A stretch of 64,000 bases of DNA from Homalodisca vitripennis. Taxonomy: Eukaryota > Arthropoda > Insecta > Hemiptera > Cicadellidae. The translations under genes were made by a program, and so were the position numbers. Positions 1 through 12,308 of the stretch are shown here, in pieces. Positions within the stretch are counted from its first letter, which is position 1; every line of letters begins with the position of its first letter. The stretch covers positions 67,956,501-68,020,500 of the forward strand of contig NC_060215.1 in the NCBI RefSeq assembly GCF_021130785.1. The letters are read 5' to 3'. The notes below the pieces were generated by a model. That model saw only the letters and a program-made list of their open reading frames with translations. It searched no databases and was not told where the DNA came from.

Positions 1-467
1 TGATAAGTTTCGTACTTTAGGAAAATTTTATTTTATTAGTATGTTAATAATCATTTAATTGCTATTACATACCCTGGTCTACATTATCTGAAACTGCATT
101 GCCTAAGTTACTGCACACTCCTTGTGTACAGACTTGCACCAAATTTGGACAGGGATACAACCAAGTGTCTCCAGCTTTCATATCCATGCCTCTTTGATGA
201 TAATTTCCTAACCATAAAAATTGTAAAATATTGCAGTCTAAAAGTATTCATCTGTGATATCCAAATTAGCATAATGTGAGCAATACTGAAAAATTATAAA
301 TGACTTTGACTAAATGAAAAAGATTTATTTGCTATGGATCTTTGTTCTCCTTGTGATATGTTCAATAACGCACTTGACATTGTGTCCATTTCTAATGTTT
401 ATTATGAAAAACTATGATTAAAAAATATAAAACAATATTAATTTATAAATGTTTTTATTTTTTTCAG

Positions 468-543
468 GTATTCTGATCCAATTCATCGTGTTGATCATGA
501 TGGCAGAGAATTTCCTCCCTTTTATATTAGTCTAATGAAATAA
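468..543 (+). CDS. possible terminal exon of an unrecognised upstream gene
   Basis: A strong acceptor (long T tract, then ttttcag at 461-467) is followed by an open frame of 24 residues after one leading base. It begins YSDPIHRVDHDG, contains REFPPFY, and ends in TAA at 541-543. AATAAA overlaps the stop (539-544). The peptide has a normal soluble composition, unlike the AT-rich noise around it. I do not recognise the family. The rest of the gene would lie left of the window. It could instead be a chance open frame after a T-rich stretch. Confidence 0.35.
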
Positions 544-779
544 ATATATAAGTCTAACATAATTGTTAAGTTCAGTATTGTGTATTCAGTATATTTACTG
601 TAATCAGTTTAAGTATTCTATATTTATAACCTATACTTGTAATCTATATTTGATATTTTTATATTTGTAATCTCTATTTTTAATCATGAAAATATAAAAT
701 TATGCGTTTTCTGAGAATTTTTATTTTAACTATAGATGAGTTTTTTTCCTTAGGAAATATAGTAATTCAACAAAAACTC
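544..779. other. AT-rich intergenic stretch
   Basis: Low-complexity AT-rich sequence with several AATATA or TATATT runs. No gene, repeat boundary or RNA was seen. Confidence 0.5.
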
Positions 780-2165
780 CAAAAAAGGGTGTGGATAGGA
801 AAGGGATAAGAATTCCAGCTGAACACAAGAAAAATTGGTAAATCTGGTGATTGGGATGAAATAGCTATACATTTCTTGAAATTATCGTATAGTATAATAA
901 GCTCAGTATTGTCCCATATCTTTAACCAAGCACTGCAGTGTGAAACTTTCTCTACACTCCTAAAATTGTCAAAAGCTATCTCTATTTTTGTAAAAAAGGA
1001 TCTCTAATAATCATCCAATTTCCTTTTTAAGTAATGTTTAACAAATAATTAAGGGAGCTCTCCATAACTGACAGAATGATTTTTTTAGAGGCAAATAATC
1101 TTATTAATAATGAGTAATTTGGATTTAGGAAGAATAGAAACTGAAACATCATCCCTCAAATCATTTGTGAATGGTGTGTCTGGGGCCTTGGATGGGTTAC
1201 AGTTACATCTGGTGTTTTTTGCAACATTTCTAAGGCTTTTGATCGTGTTAATCACAGACATTTGTTAGTAATATTTGTAGCATTGGCATGAGGCAAAATG
1301 CACTTAATATCTTGCAGTAGTATTTGAATAAAAGTAATTAGAACTATCATTTAAAAAGGTCAAATAGCTTAAGTGTACATGATCTAATGTTTGTTTTGTA
1401 GTCCCACAAAGGTCAGTCTTGGGACCTATTTTATTCTTAATCTATATAAATAATCTCTCTGATGACCTTTCCCTTAATATCACACTTTTTGCTGATAGTT
1501 CAAGTGTCCTAATTATTAAAATGAATACTGAATTATAAAAATCAGAATCAGCAGTATGCTTGATTTGAAAATTGTTTGAAACAAATGGACTTTTACTAAT
1601 TAATTCTAAAACAAATACTATACAGTTTCAAGCTAGACAAAATCTAAATATACAATTAGACAGTAATAAATATAACTTCTCTTTTAATATATTTGTAGGA
1701 ATATTGATTGATCAAATTTTAAATTTTAAAGTACACAGCCAATATTTGTCACTAAAGTTAAATACATTTAGATTTGCAATGAGGATTTTGGTTAATACAG
1801 TTTCTCTTCAAAGTCACAAAACTGTTTGTTTATCTACATCTAATATGTTTTAAAATATGGAATATTAATATGGGGATCCTCAAACAGTACAGATAAATCC
1901 CTACAGTTGCTGACCTTAATTCAAACTAACTAAAATTTTAGACTATGATCTTGTCTTTATATATATGAAAATTTGATAGCAGTGTACAGAGACCCCTTAG
2001 CATTTGAAAAGTTTTATAAACATATGTACAACATTAGACAAAAAAACAATTTTTAATTATCCGATACATAATTTAACTCTTTTTGAAAGTAGTCTACTAT
2101 TCATGGGATTACAATTATATAAAAAAACAGTACATTTTAAATCGCTAAATTAAATATAATTCTAT
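780..2165 (+). mobile_element. decayed LINE (CR1/Jockey-like reverse transcriptase) remnant
   Basis: Broken frames carry reverse transcriptase signatures in order: ISKAFDRVNHRHLL near 1230-1270, VPQRSVLGPILFLIYINNL near 1400-1455, and LFADSSSVL (a mutated F/YADD box) near 1485-1515. A C-terminal stretch follows, with DQILNFK and, further on, YGDPQT and LFESSLLFMGLQLYKK. The order RT palm, YADD, C-terminal region is that of non-LTR retrotransposons. Stops and frameshifts occur throughout, so it is dead. Boundaries are approximate. Confidence 0.6.
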
Positions 2166-3250
2166 GTAAAACTTAATTAATAAATTTACTAAACCTTCTA
2201 CAAATTTATTACTAAAAATTATAAATTTTATTTTAACAATGAGCTGTTTTAGATTCCTAAATAAAATCTGTCTACAAGTAAAAGGTACAGTCATGGGGAC
2301 AAGGAGGGCTCCTTCTTTTGCTAATTTATTAATAGATTTATTGAAAGAAAAATGTCTAAATTCACAGAGCCATCTTTTAGTTTGGTTTTGTTTTATAGAT
2401 GATGTATTCTTTTATGGAATCATGGTGAAGAACTCCTTCAAGAATTTCTATCTGTATTGAACACCTTTATAGCACACAAATTTACTTGTAAAATTTCTCA
2501 CGAAATTCTTAGTTTCTTGGACGTAGATGTTTTTGTACAGGCAGGTTTGTTAAAAACTAATATGCATGTAAAAGAAACGAATAGTCTGCAGTATTTGAAT
2601 TATAACCGTTGTCACCCCATTTAGTGAAAAAAGTATTCTGAAGAGTTTCTATTCGTGGGAAAAATCTTTGTAACAATAAGAACGATTTTATCGATTAAAT
2701 CAATAAATTAACTTGTGGATTTAAAAAATTGTGATATCCTGATAAAGTTATCAAAAACAATTTGAATAAACCAACAATCAAAAACAATAATTCTTTTCCT
2801 CAAAAGGATCTGAAATTCATAACCAAATATTATCCTGGCCTTCACAAAATAACTCAATCATGAGGACAGTATTTAACCTACTTCAAAATTCTCAAGAAAT
2901 TAATAACTTATTTTCCAAATCTTCAAGAGTTGTATTTAAAAAGCTAACTAATATTATACAGGTGTTGATCTGTACTGATCTTATGAAAAAGGTAAATAAG
3001 GAATTACAGCGCTTTGGTTTTAAACCTTTGCAAAAAACCTCATTGTGGAACCTGTAAGATCATTTTCAACAAGTAACAATTTCAAAAGTAATATAACTAA
3101 GTATCAAGGAAGTGTCAACTGTGCACACTAAAAACCTTATTTATCAATTGAGGTGGTAGCTGGAATATAGGCCAGTAAGCCAAACGTATGTTTTGAGAAA
3201 AGAGCTGCCAAAGCCAAATTCAGTGTATTCTGAATCAAAAAAGTATTTGT
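2166..3250 (+). mobile_element. Penelope-like retroelement remnant
   Basis: The 2239-2460 frame reads KGTVMGTRRAPSFANLLIDL and then VWFCFIDDVFF. These match the G-AMGT-AP-ANL and RYIDDIF motifs of Penelope-like reverse transcriptases. Downstream frames continue in the family order: SFLDVDVFV and NMHVKETNSLQYLNYN near 2510-2600, the KYYPGLHKI region near 2830, then a 2860-3057 frame ending in a frameshifted PCGTCKI. A very decayed stretch near 3130-3230 (QTYVLRKELPKPNS) could be what is left of the GIY-YIG endonuclease. No intact ORF remains. Confidence 0.65.
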
Positions 3251-5660
3251 GTTTATATTAACATGAAGTTTTAATATTTTTATGCCAAGATTACCAAGTG
3301 GTTACATAGGTCTTTCTTCCAGAGAATGTTATATGTTTGTTTATACATACCTGTTGTAAGGAAGAGAGGCCTATGATCACTGCATTTTGTAAGAGTAAAA
3401 ATTGCACATTCTTTTTGTTTGTTAGCTTAACAATATATCTTATTATTACTTACAAATGCAGAAATGTTCACAAATTATTTATTTTAATAAATGTGGCTTT
3501 ACGTAACGCATATTTATTTACAAACACCAATAAATAAGGTTTCTGTGTGCTTAATCAGTCTTCTCCATTTTAGTTATCATTAAAGTTCTCATAATAATCA
3601 CGACTCTCTTTGACTTTGGCTTGCTGTAAAGACACTTTATGTGCTGGTCGAAGGGTCAACTCATCAGGTATGGTATAATTGTATTGAATTATATATTATA
3701 TTTGTAGTATATTTGAATTGTTGCCATGCCATTGTATATGAACTAGATAATAAGAGCATTCCACATGGCTTGTACTTTAATAAGCAACATTGCCACATAT
3801 TGATATAATTTTTTTTTTTTCAAAAAAAGGAATTCGGCATTTCCCCAATCAAGTACTATACTGAAGTGATGGATTAGTTTGAAGGGGGTTGGGGTTTCTC
3901 TGCTTGAAAGGATCCTTTCTTAATATTCCCTGGGAATTGATCCATTCTAAATATTCCTTCAGTATTGCAACTGTTTCAGGTTTTTTAAGTTGTTTCGAAT
4001 TACCCCGAAGTATTTGTCGCACCGTCGGAAAGAGTGGCCTTGGACAGGAAAATGTGCATTACTTCTACTAATACATTAAATTATTTTGTGAGGTAGGAAC
4101 AAGATCTAAGGAGAATTTGGTTTTTATTCTGGCGGCATTCATCATTACGATTTTTCTCAAGTTTCAACATGTACATTCACAACAGAGGTCGCAACTATCA
4201 GATTTTGTGCTTTTCATGTCAAAATTTATTTCACCCAGAAAACTTGGGAAAAGTAAGTTATGTACTTTAATTTAAGATTACTTCCAGTTGCTGTTTATAG
4301 AACTTCTCAAATAGATTAAAATCATTTTAATTGTTAGGTCAGGATTTTGGAAGTACAGCCGAGGCATGGTATTGATAATCTTTCACATAACAAATTCATT
4401 AACTCTCCTATCTCGCCTGTCTGACTACGAATGCCTCTATTTAGTAGTTTCTCAGTAGGAAGTATGCTGAACCTAAAAAAATAAAGTAACATATTTACAA
4501 AGAAAGCCAAATAAAACTTTTGAAAAATGTTATAACTAAAATACTGGAATACTGTTTTCAATAACACAGACGTTGAAACGCTTTTTAATAAAGCGTTCCT
4601 TTTAATTCACAAAACAAAATCATTCTATAAAAAGCGTTGTGAAATATTTGATATAAGCGTTATGTGAAGCATTGTGAAATCATAAAATTAGAAATAACAG
4701 ACAAGAATTTCAAGATGCTTATATTTTTATAGATGAATGGGCCACAAGAATTGAAGAATTATTATAAATTAAAGAAGTTTGAACATAAAACTTATTACAA
4801 GAGTAAAATCCAACCACTGTACTTCTTTCTTTATATAATATATCGATCCCAATTTGGGTTATCATAATCTCTTTACAATTCCTGCTGTGCCTTTATTTCT
4901 TTAAAAAGCTGTGGCTTATGTTAAGTCAAAATGAGCACAATTTGACTCTTTTCTTTGAAGTAAATAAAGCTTTTGACTGTGGACTGTCAGAGTTTTTTTT
5001 AAATGGAATATTTGAGTCAAGGCTGAGATATGGAGTAGTTTTCTTTTCTTTTAAATTTCAAAATAATTTTTGTTGCGCATGGTCTTCCGGATAGTCTAGG
5101 GTCTCGGGGCACGAGAAAATTGTAGAGTATACTTTTCGGCCTGTCTCAACATTCCCCTCTTTAGAACAAAAGAAACTAAAATCTAAACATATATATCAAA
5201 ATGCAATTCTCTACTTTGGTCATAAATAATTTAACTCAGTCTCTTGAAATAAAAACTGCTTCAAGTTAATTATTATTTAGGACCCAATTTGGATATTATT
5301 GGTATGTCTGATAGTCAATAAGTTTCATGAAGTTACATGAAAACACGTTTTAAAAGATATAAATAAAAAATATCTAATTTTAAATATGACTTACTCTTTG
5401 ATTTTTGGTGAAATTGTCTTCCGTAGTTTGGTAATTTTGGTTGATACTTAGCGAGAAGTGTAAAAGTAACAGTGAATGACATGAGATTTTAAAATAGTAT
5501 AATTGGTAACAAAACGTGTTGGTATTTTTATTTTTTGTTACTACTAACACTGTCAGCTTTTATCATTATCAAAAGTCACTAACACACAACTACCATCAAC
5601 AAAATAGAGATCAGAATGATGTTATTACAAATTAGCCGTTCAAAGTGATGATCAGTAAGC
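3251..5660. other. gene-free stretch with weak repeat traces
   Basis: No supported gene. A weak LINE-like trace occurs near 4955-5045 (frames reading FFEVNKAFDCGL and ESRLRYGVVF), which looks like a tiny reverse transcriptase scrap. The remainder is AT-rich with no clear structure. Confidence 0.4.
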
Positions 5661-5669
5661 GTTTATTAC

Positions 5670-6384
5670 CATTACTCAAAAAACAGCACAAAGTACCTTG
5701 GAATAACAATAGATTCTTCCCTGTCCTAGACAGCGCACATAGACGGCCTCTGCAAAAAGCTCTCATCATGCACTTATGTCATTAGGAGACTAAAACAAAT
5801 AAGTGGCTTGGAAGCAGCAAAAACAGTATACTTTGCCTTATTTGAATCACATATGAGGTATGGTATTGCAACCTGGGGAGGTACAAGTAATACCAATCTA
5901 GAGAGGATTCTGGTACAACAAAAAAGAGCAATCAGATGCCTTGCAAATATCGCCCCACGAGAAAGCTGTCGAGACGCTTTTAAAGAGCTAAAGATCCTCA
6001 CAGTAGTATCACTTCACATTCAAGAAGTGATTCTACATGCTGTTAATACAGCACAACTCAGGCATAGAGACATGCACCAGCACAATACTCGTCATGCTGC
6101 AGACTTCGCACTACCAACTCACCATCTCAGCCTGTTTGGAAGGAAACCCTCATACAAGGGAGCAGCATATTTCAACCGCCTACCAGACCATCTCAAACAA
6201 GAACCAATCAAGACACTCAAGAGAAAGCTAAATCTATGGCTACAAGACAACCCCTACTATACAGAAAAGGAATTTTGTGACAATTAAACATGTTTATTTT
6301 TATGAATCTAATGACCACTGACTCAATGTACTGTTCTCAAAGAATATGTCATTAAAGTATATTGTCTATTGTCTATTGTCTATT
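5670..6384 (+). mobile_element. LINE 3' fragment with (TATTGTC)n tail
   Basis: The 5' truncated C-terminal part of a non-LTR retrotransposon ORF2. Broken frames give STKYLGITIDSSL near 5690-5720. A 159-codon open frame (5808-6287) then contains MRYGIATWGGTSNTNLERIL, ESCRDAFKELKILTV and NTRHAADFALP. It ends in the 3' tandem repeat TATTGTC (6359-6384), preceded by an ATTAAA-type signal. It is the same family as the longer copy ending at 42841, which has the same tail and a similar protein. Tandem short 3' repeats are typical of CR1/L2/Rex-like LINEs. Confidence 0.75.
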
Positions 6385-6849
6385 ACTCACCGTCTCTCTT
6401 GCTCGAAGCATCGGAAGTATGTGAAAAGGGCTGTCTTTCATTGTATTTCCCAATCCCTACTGGTTGTGTATTGGCTCTTCATTCGGTAAAAATGCTAGGT
6501 GAAAGTTTTGTGTTTTACTGTCTTGTCATTTTTTATAGAAAAAATATCAAAAGAAATAAATGTGAAACTGAACTATGAGCATGGTTCGACAAGTATAATT
6601 TCAGTTTAACACAAGTTAAAATTTACCTAAAATATTTTTATCAATGGGGGGTTCCTACCCCCAAAAGCCCCTCTGGAAATGCCTATGTATATAGTATTTC
6701 CTATGTACAGAGTCACAAAAGGGTGTCACTAATTTCTGTGGCTGATTCCTAAAAAACAAAAAGGTTCTATAAACATAGGTATACTATACTATCTATTTTG
6801 CAATTTGTACAATTCCATTGGTACTTTTTCCAGTGGAATCTGTCAACGC
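6385..6849. other. gene-free stretch
   Basis: No gene recognised. The sequence is anonymous AT-rich DNA between two transposon remnants. Confidence 0.4.
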
Positions 6850-7800
6850 ATAAGCTACCACGACCACTTTAAAAATATGCATGTACAATATGGGAGTAAC
6901 AAACAGCTAACAAATAAATGAGTTGGATTCTGTGTATGTGGGGACTGCACCATCATTTACCACAGTGAAATTTTGGGCTACTGGATTTAAACATGGCCTG
7001 AAGAGCTTGGAAGATGATGAATGTTTGGGACGTCCAAAACCTCCACCTACCGACGAAAACATTTCGCCTAAGTTCTCCAAATGCTGCTAGTGGACCGCCG
7101 AATTAAAGTGAGAGAGATAGCAGAGGTTATGAACATGTCAAAAGAACGTGTTATTAACATATTAAATCAACATTTATTCATGAGAAAGCTGTCCGCGCAT
7201 TGGGTTCTGTGTTTGCTTACGTTGGCCCAAAAACGTGTTTGAGGAATGAACATTTCCAACGCTCTTTTGGCGCAGTTAAGATGAAACAAATCTGAATTTT
7301 AGAACCTATTAATTACAGTAGATCAAACTTGGATACACCGTTATCCACACAAAAAAAATTCAGTCCAAGCAGTGGACTTCAAAAAAAGGAAAAACTGTCT
7401 TTTTGGCTGGGAAAGTGATAGCGACCGTTTTTTTTGGGATAGTTATGGAGTTATTTTAATTGATTATTAAAAAAAAGGAAAAACCATAATATAAGTATAC
7501 TATGCATCATTAATTCACAAGATGAAGGGAGAACTTGAGGAAAAACTGCCACATTTGTATTTGCATCCTGTTTCACCAAGACAACACTCTCACACCTCGG
7601 TGTTTGCCATGGCGAAAATACACGCCCCAAGCTACTTCTTTTTGTTCCCTCATCAAAATGAACAATTATTTTGCAGAGAAAAATGCTGAGTATTATGCGG
7701 ACGGGTTACAGATATGGGAGCATCGTTGGTAGAAGTGTGTAGAGTTACAAGGAAACTGTCAAAAAATTTTAAAAAATCATACAAGTGTCTTGTATATTTG
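6850..7800 (+). mobile_element. decayed mariner transposon
   Basis: Broken frames follow the mariner transposase order. An HTH part near 6950-7060 reads TTVKFWATGFKHGLKSLEDD and GRPK. The linker reads DRRIKVREIAEVMNMSKERV near 7090-7155. The first catalytic block is LITVDQTWIHRY near 7312-7345, where the usual VDETW has become VDQTW. FWDSYGVILIDY follows near 7433-7465, a scrap FHQDNT near 7570, and the C-terminal NNYFAEKNAEYYADGLQIWE near 7662-7725. The segment between the second and third catalytic aspartates is deleted. Inverted ends were not located with confidence. Confidence 0.7.
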
Positions 7801-7838
7801 TTAGGTCGGTCAATTTTCAGACCACCCTCATATATATA

Positions 7839-9468
7839 CAGAGTGTCCCACGAAGAGGTTTAAACTTTTGATTTTATATTAACTGCCCATTTATTCACCG
7901 GACATTTTCATACTCTACACAATTAATAAAGTAGGGTTTAAAAATATTGTGTGAAAATTTAAGCTCCCTAACAGTTGTAGAAACAAAATGGTGACATTAA
8001 AAATTTTACAATTTTGCTTCCTATAAAAGTTTATTTCTTGAATTACCTGATTTGATTACTGCATTGCAGTTTTAAAGAACAGCTGTTTAATAACGCTCAT
8101 TGTTGAAAACAGCTGTTTGATTGAAGAATATTGCTTGTGCTATAAAAACATAACCTAACCTACTCTATAACAGTTTTACTGATATTGAAGTTCGAGAAAT
8201 GGATTTTAATGTTGAACAAAAAGTGAAGTTTTGTGTGTGGGCTATTGCTTTTGGCAAATTACAGAAGCAATTAGACAATAACTAAGTGGAAAAATCTTTT
8301 ATTAGAAACTGGAAGTGTCCTAAAAAAAGTACTTTAGAGGATCAAATAAGGAAAGAGAAGTACTAGTATGTGCATCAATGCTCTGCTCTCGAGGTAAACC
8401 AAAATCACTAAGGAAGGTTGAGCTTGTGTTCCAAAGTCTCCAGTACAGAGAATAATTAAGAAAAACAAAATTAAATTTTACAAAAGTCACTTAGTCCATA
8501 ATCTTCTTGAAGGTGATCCAGACAGGAGAGTGGAATTTTGTTGTATCATTGAGTTTCTTGCGCTAGATCCTAATTGGCATACTCAAACTGTTTTTTCAGA
8601 TGAGTTTACTTTCTACCGTGATGTTACTGTAAATAGGCATAATTGTAATTATTACAACACCGGTAATCCACACATTCTTGAACAGACTATTCAAATCAAA
8701 AGGAATTCCTGTTTGGGCAGCTAGTGGGGTACTATCTTACGGCATTTCAGACAGTACAATGACTGGGACTAGGTGTGAACAGGTTTCAAATGAACAAGTC
8801 TTGCCTCATTTTACAGTTCCAGAAATGGATCAAGTAATGTTCTAACAAGATTGTGCTCCTCCTCATTTTGCAAATCCTGTCAAGCAATTACTAAATGACA
8901 ACCTTCATGGCTGTTGGATTGGTCGTGAAAGTGATTTTTTTAGAATGGCCACCCCGATCCCCAGATTTAACTGTGTGTGGTTTATTTCTATGGTATTACT
9001 TAAAGGAACAAGTTTATACCCATAGCTTCAATAATGATGAGGAATTAAAACAATCAATTGAAGAGGAATTTCTCCGGATACCTCAGAATTTCCTTATAAG
9101 AACTTACAATCCATTTGTTAAGCGCTGTTATCAGTGTGTCGCTGTGGATAGATTACAGTTTGAATAATTGTGGTCTGTAATTGTTGGTTTTTTAATAGGC
9201 TATGTTATAATTTTCTGATTGTATACTTTATTTTTCTAGGATAAGACAATAAATAATTTTACAAAACCAAAATGCTGTTTTTTTATTGTTTTTAAAGTAT
9301 AGTTTTTCAAAATGCCACCATATTGTTTCAACACTTGCTAGAGAGCTGAAATTTTCACAGAATATTTTTAAAAGCTATTTAATGAATTGTGTAGAGTTTG
9401 AAAATGTTTGGTGTATAAATGGGCAAGTAATAAAAAATGACGTTTAAACCTCTCTGTGGGACACCTGG
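7839..9468 (+). mobile_element. Tc1/mariner-superfamily element with CAGAGTGTCCCA ends
   Basis: Terminal inverted repeats: cagagtgtcccacgaagagg at 7839-7858 matches the reverse complement of cctctctgtgggacacctgg ending at 9468, and TTTAAAC follows inside both. TA flanks both sides (7837-7838, 9469-9470). The + strand transposase is broken. MDFNVEQKVKFCVWAIAFGK starts at about 8200, LDPNWHTQTVFSDEFTFY lies near 8550-8610 (first acidic block), and the 8895-9167 frame has EWPPRSPDLT with FLWYYLKEQVY (third block). The DFFLW aspartate is replaced (VCGLFLW). Inactive by multiple stops. Confidence 0.8.
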
Positions 9469-9493
9469 TATACAATATAAAATAATCATCATA

Positions 9494-10269
9494 CAGGGTG
9501 TAAAATAAGTCCCGCTTAGGCTTGGTAATTCACGGTCGATTATAGGTAAAGCAATAAATCTTGGTACATAAATCATTAATTCACCTATAAATCTACTATT
9601 TTAAGTAACTACCACTTTTTGTTATGTCAGGGGGATTGCCCGCAATGAGTAAGGAGGAAACCTTAAATTGGAGTATAGGTCGAGTAGTACATCAAATTAA
9701 AGGTCTCAATTAGTAGAATACAATGCCTCAAATTCAACCTGTAAAACCTCCCTCTTTAAAACATTACGCTGATTTAAAGTTTAAAACATTTACAATGTAG
9801 GTTCTGTTCGAAGTGCTTTAATATTCTTGTCTTGGCTCAAGTTGTAGAAGCCTAGTAAATGAATACTGGATTTACAGATAGTTTTTAATGTAGTTATTGA
9901 CATCCAACAGAGGATGGTATACAAGGAGTTGAGCAGAAAATTTAATGTAAGCATGGCTTTAGAAGCACATAATTTAAAGTGTAATGTAACATTTACATCA
10001 TGTAGAGTCCAAAATTCAACCTACAAATGAGAACCTTCTGTTGTAATAACTGATACAGAGTTTTTCCTTTGTAATTAATCTCTGCTAAACAACCCCTTTA
10101 AAATAGTGTAGATCTTGGGCTATGCGAATGTTAAATACTTTGCCGAACGTCTTCTAGCCCAACCTCCTTTGGATATGAATTGATGCAGTAATGATGTACT
10201 AAGTTTTTTTGCATTATCTATAATCGTTCGGAAATGATCAAGCCTGTGCCGGACTTTTTGTACACTCTG
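9494..10269. mobile_element. 776 bp non-autonomous element with CAGGGTGT ends
   Basis: The left end cagggtgtaaaataagtccc (9494-9513) pairs with the reverse complement of the right end near 10241-10269 (ggactttttgtacactctg), and AGGCTTG/CAAGCCT lies slightly inside both ends. TA flanks both sides. No coding potential was seen inside. It is most simply a MITE of the Tc1/mariner superfamily, 25 bp downstream of another such element. Confidence 0.65.
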
Positions 10270-10579
10270 TATATGAAATATGTATTTAATGTATGAAATA
10301 TGTATGTAATGTATGAAATACATATGTAATGTCTTTGAAATAAAAGTGTATTTTCTGCCATTTATGCACTTCCTTAAATAAAATTGTTGATAACTCTACC
10401 AGTTATTGATGAGAAGACTTTTAATACTTTATGATTAAATTTTATGTTATAAAGCAAGTTGGTTGTAATAAACTAACTGCTAATAATTTGTTGAGTTCGC
10501 TAGCAAACTTTATCACAATTCTACCTTCATGTTATTAGTTTATTATTAAAAGCTTATAAAATTTTGTATTATTTTACAG

Positions 10580-10772
10580 CCGGGCCGCCAACCACCCACA
10601 GCCCGGAGAAGGGTCTCCGTACAAGCCTCAACGGCAACCAGCTGCGCCACCCTCCCCAGCCACGTATGCCAACTATCCACCCACTCACAACTCTATGCGG
10701 TATGTCCAACAACAGTCACCATATGGCACGGCAGTACCCTACAGAGAGAATCCATATAGTGTTCGAACCCCT
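10580..10772 (+). CDS. Smr: Smrter/NCoR-family corepressor, exon A (N-terminal Pro/Gln-rich)
   Basis: Internal exon between acceptor attttacag (ending 10579) and donor GTGAGT at 10773. It enters with one base of a split codon and ends in phase 0. It reads RAANHPQPGEGSPYKPQRQP and continues through ATYANYPPTHNSMRY to PYGTAVPYRENPYSVRTP. The peptide is rich in Pro, Gln, Tyr and Ser, like the disordered extreme N terminus of NCoR/SMRT proteins. A longer open frame exists in another register here (from 10564), but the phase chaining with downstream exons and the composition favour this one. The GC content is far above the flanks. The upstream exon carrying the initiator Met was not found. Confidence 0.75.
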
Positions 10773-12024
10773 GTGAGTACAACAATCTGATACCAATAGT
10801 TTGTACACTACATCTAGATTTTTGAATCTGAGGATGGTGAGAAGCAGGAAGTCATATATATTGTTTTTGAGAGTATTTATTGGGGATTTGGGAAAGACAT
10901 AGATGCTTTGTGGCTCATGAATACCTTGTGTATTATGTAGAACACTGGTGATTGTGTATTATTATCAAGATTTTAATGAAAGAAGTTTTTCATCTCAATA
11001 AAACATAACTTAACACCTTTTGATGAAACGCTTAATAAAATTGAAATTACAGAAAATTGTTTTTACACTCAGTTGTTACAAAGCATTTTAAGATACGTCT
11101 CACTTATCTTTGAAAGATTTTTAAATGTAAACATAAGTCGAACTGTACCTCATTTTAAACTTCTCTATACACTGATCATTTAAAAAAAGTTTTAATTTAT
11201 TTCGCTTCCTATATTCAGAATGGTAAAAATATCAAAGTTGTACGGTTTTTTTTACTGTTACCTTATTAGACGTACGCAATTATCAATTGGATCCAAATTT
11301 TTATTCAAGGTTACCAAAGAATTACTCTTTCTAAAAATATGTTACAGCTGTTGTCACTTTTCACCACATTTCCAAATTTTTTAATTGTTCAAATTTAGGA
11401 TATTTCAAACCTGTAAAACCTACAAAATTCAAACAGCAAGGTATGACTTTCATTACACCTATCAACAACTCTCTTAAAAATTAAAAATTGTTATATATAA
11501 AGTTTGGCTATGTATTGGACGGTTGAGAAGTGGCATCAAAAGTACCAATTTTCACGTTTTATTGTATTACAGCGTTTTGAACTCCTGTATTTGCCGTTGA
11601 TTCTCAGTGAATTAATTTTTCTTTATCTTTTTAATAACTTTTTCTTTGTTAGATGCTGTAATTTAAGTAATTATTATTCGTACTATTAATTAGGTTGTAA
11701 CTGTTTTGGTCTAAACAATTATGTTATTCAACTAACCTTATTTACAGGTGTTGAAACTTTAATCCGTTGTTTTCAAAACAGAGTTCTACCCTGGAACTTT
11801 TTCTACAACCCTTAAAACCTCTTCTCCATTTATTGATTGAACAGCAGTCCTAAAAATAAAAACAGTTGTAAAAACAACCCAGTACTATTTCAAGATATTT
11901 TTGGATGTTAAGAATTATTTTTCCAATTTCTTTGAGGTCATAATATGGGGGTTTTGTTAAAACGCACAAGGTAGGTTTCTTGGTTCAGCCAGTATACATC
12001 ATGGACAATGTCTGCCTCATCCTG

Positions 12025-12028
<4 letters not shown>

Positions 12029-12069
<41 letters not shown>
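12029..12069. repeat. (TA)n microsatellite
   Basis: About 20 uninterrupted TA dinucleotides, preceded by cctgtattta. Confidence 0.95.
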
Positions 12070-12072
<3 letters not shown>

Positions 12073-12186
12073 ATTTTATTCTGTGTATGTTTTACAAGTG
12101 TACTTGACAAAGTTGTAATACAACGAAATATTGTACATTAAACAATTGTAGTTTTCTTTTGAAACTGCTTTAAGAGATTATATATA

Positions 12187-12215
12187 GACACACACACACA
12201 CACACGCACACGCGC
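12187..12215. repeat. (CA)n/(CG) microsatellite
   Basis: An alternating acacac tract passes into cacgcacacgcgc. Confidence 0.9.
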
Positions 12216-12308
12216 AAATACGATCAAATAAAGAAAAACAGGAAAATTAGTGTTCCTGTTTTTAATTTGCGGGTTCCCAGCACACTTCATAAGAAAACCA
12301 TTGATTAA

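Larger units (their letters stand above)
10773..12304. other. Smr intron sequence
   Basis: AT-rich intron with no gene seen. A (TA)n run sits at about 12029-12069, and a (CA)n run lies at about 12187-12215. Confidence 0.5.

Noticed and set aside
10564..10776. Open frame MYYFTAGPPTTHS across the exon A region
   Set aside because: It is in a different register from the frame that links in phase to the 15235 exon, and it reads through both splice signals.
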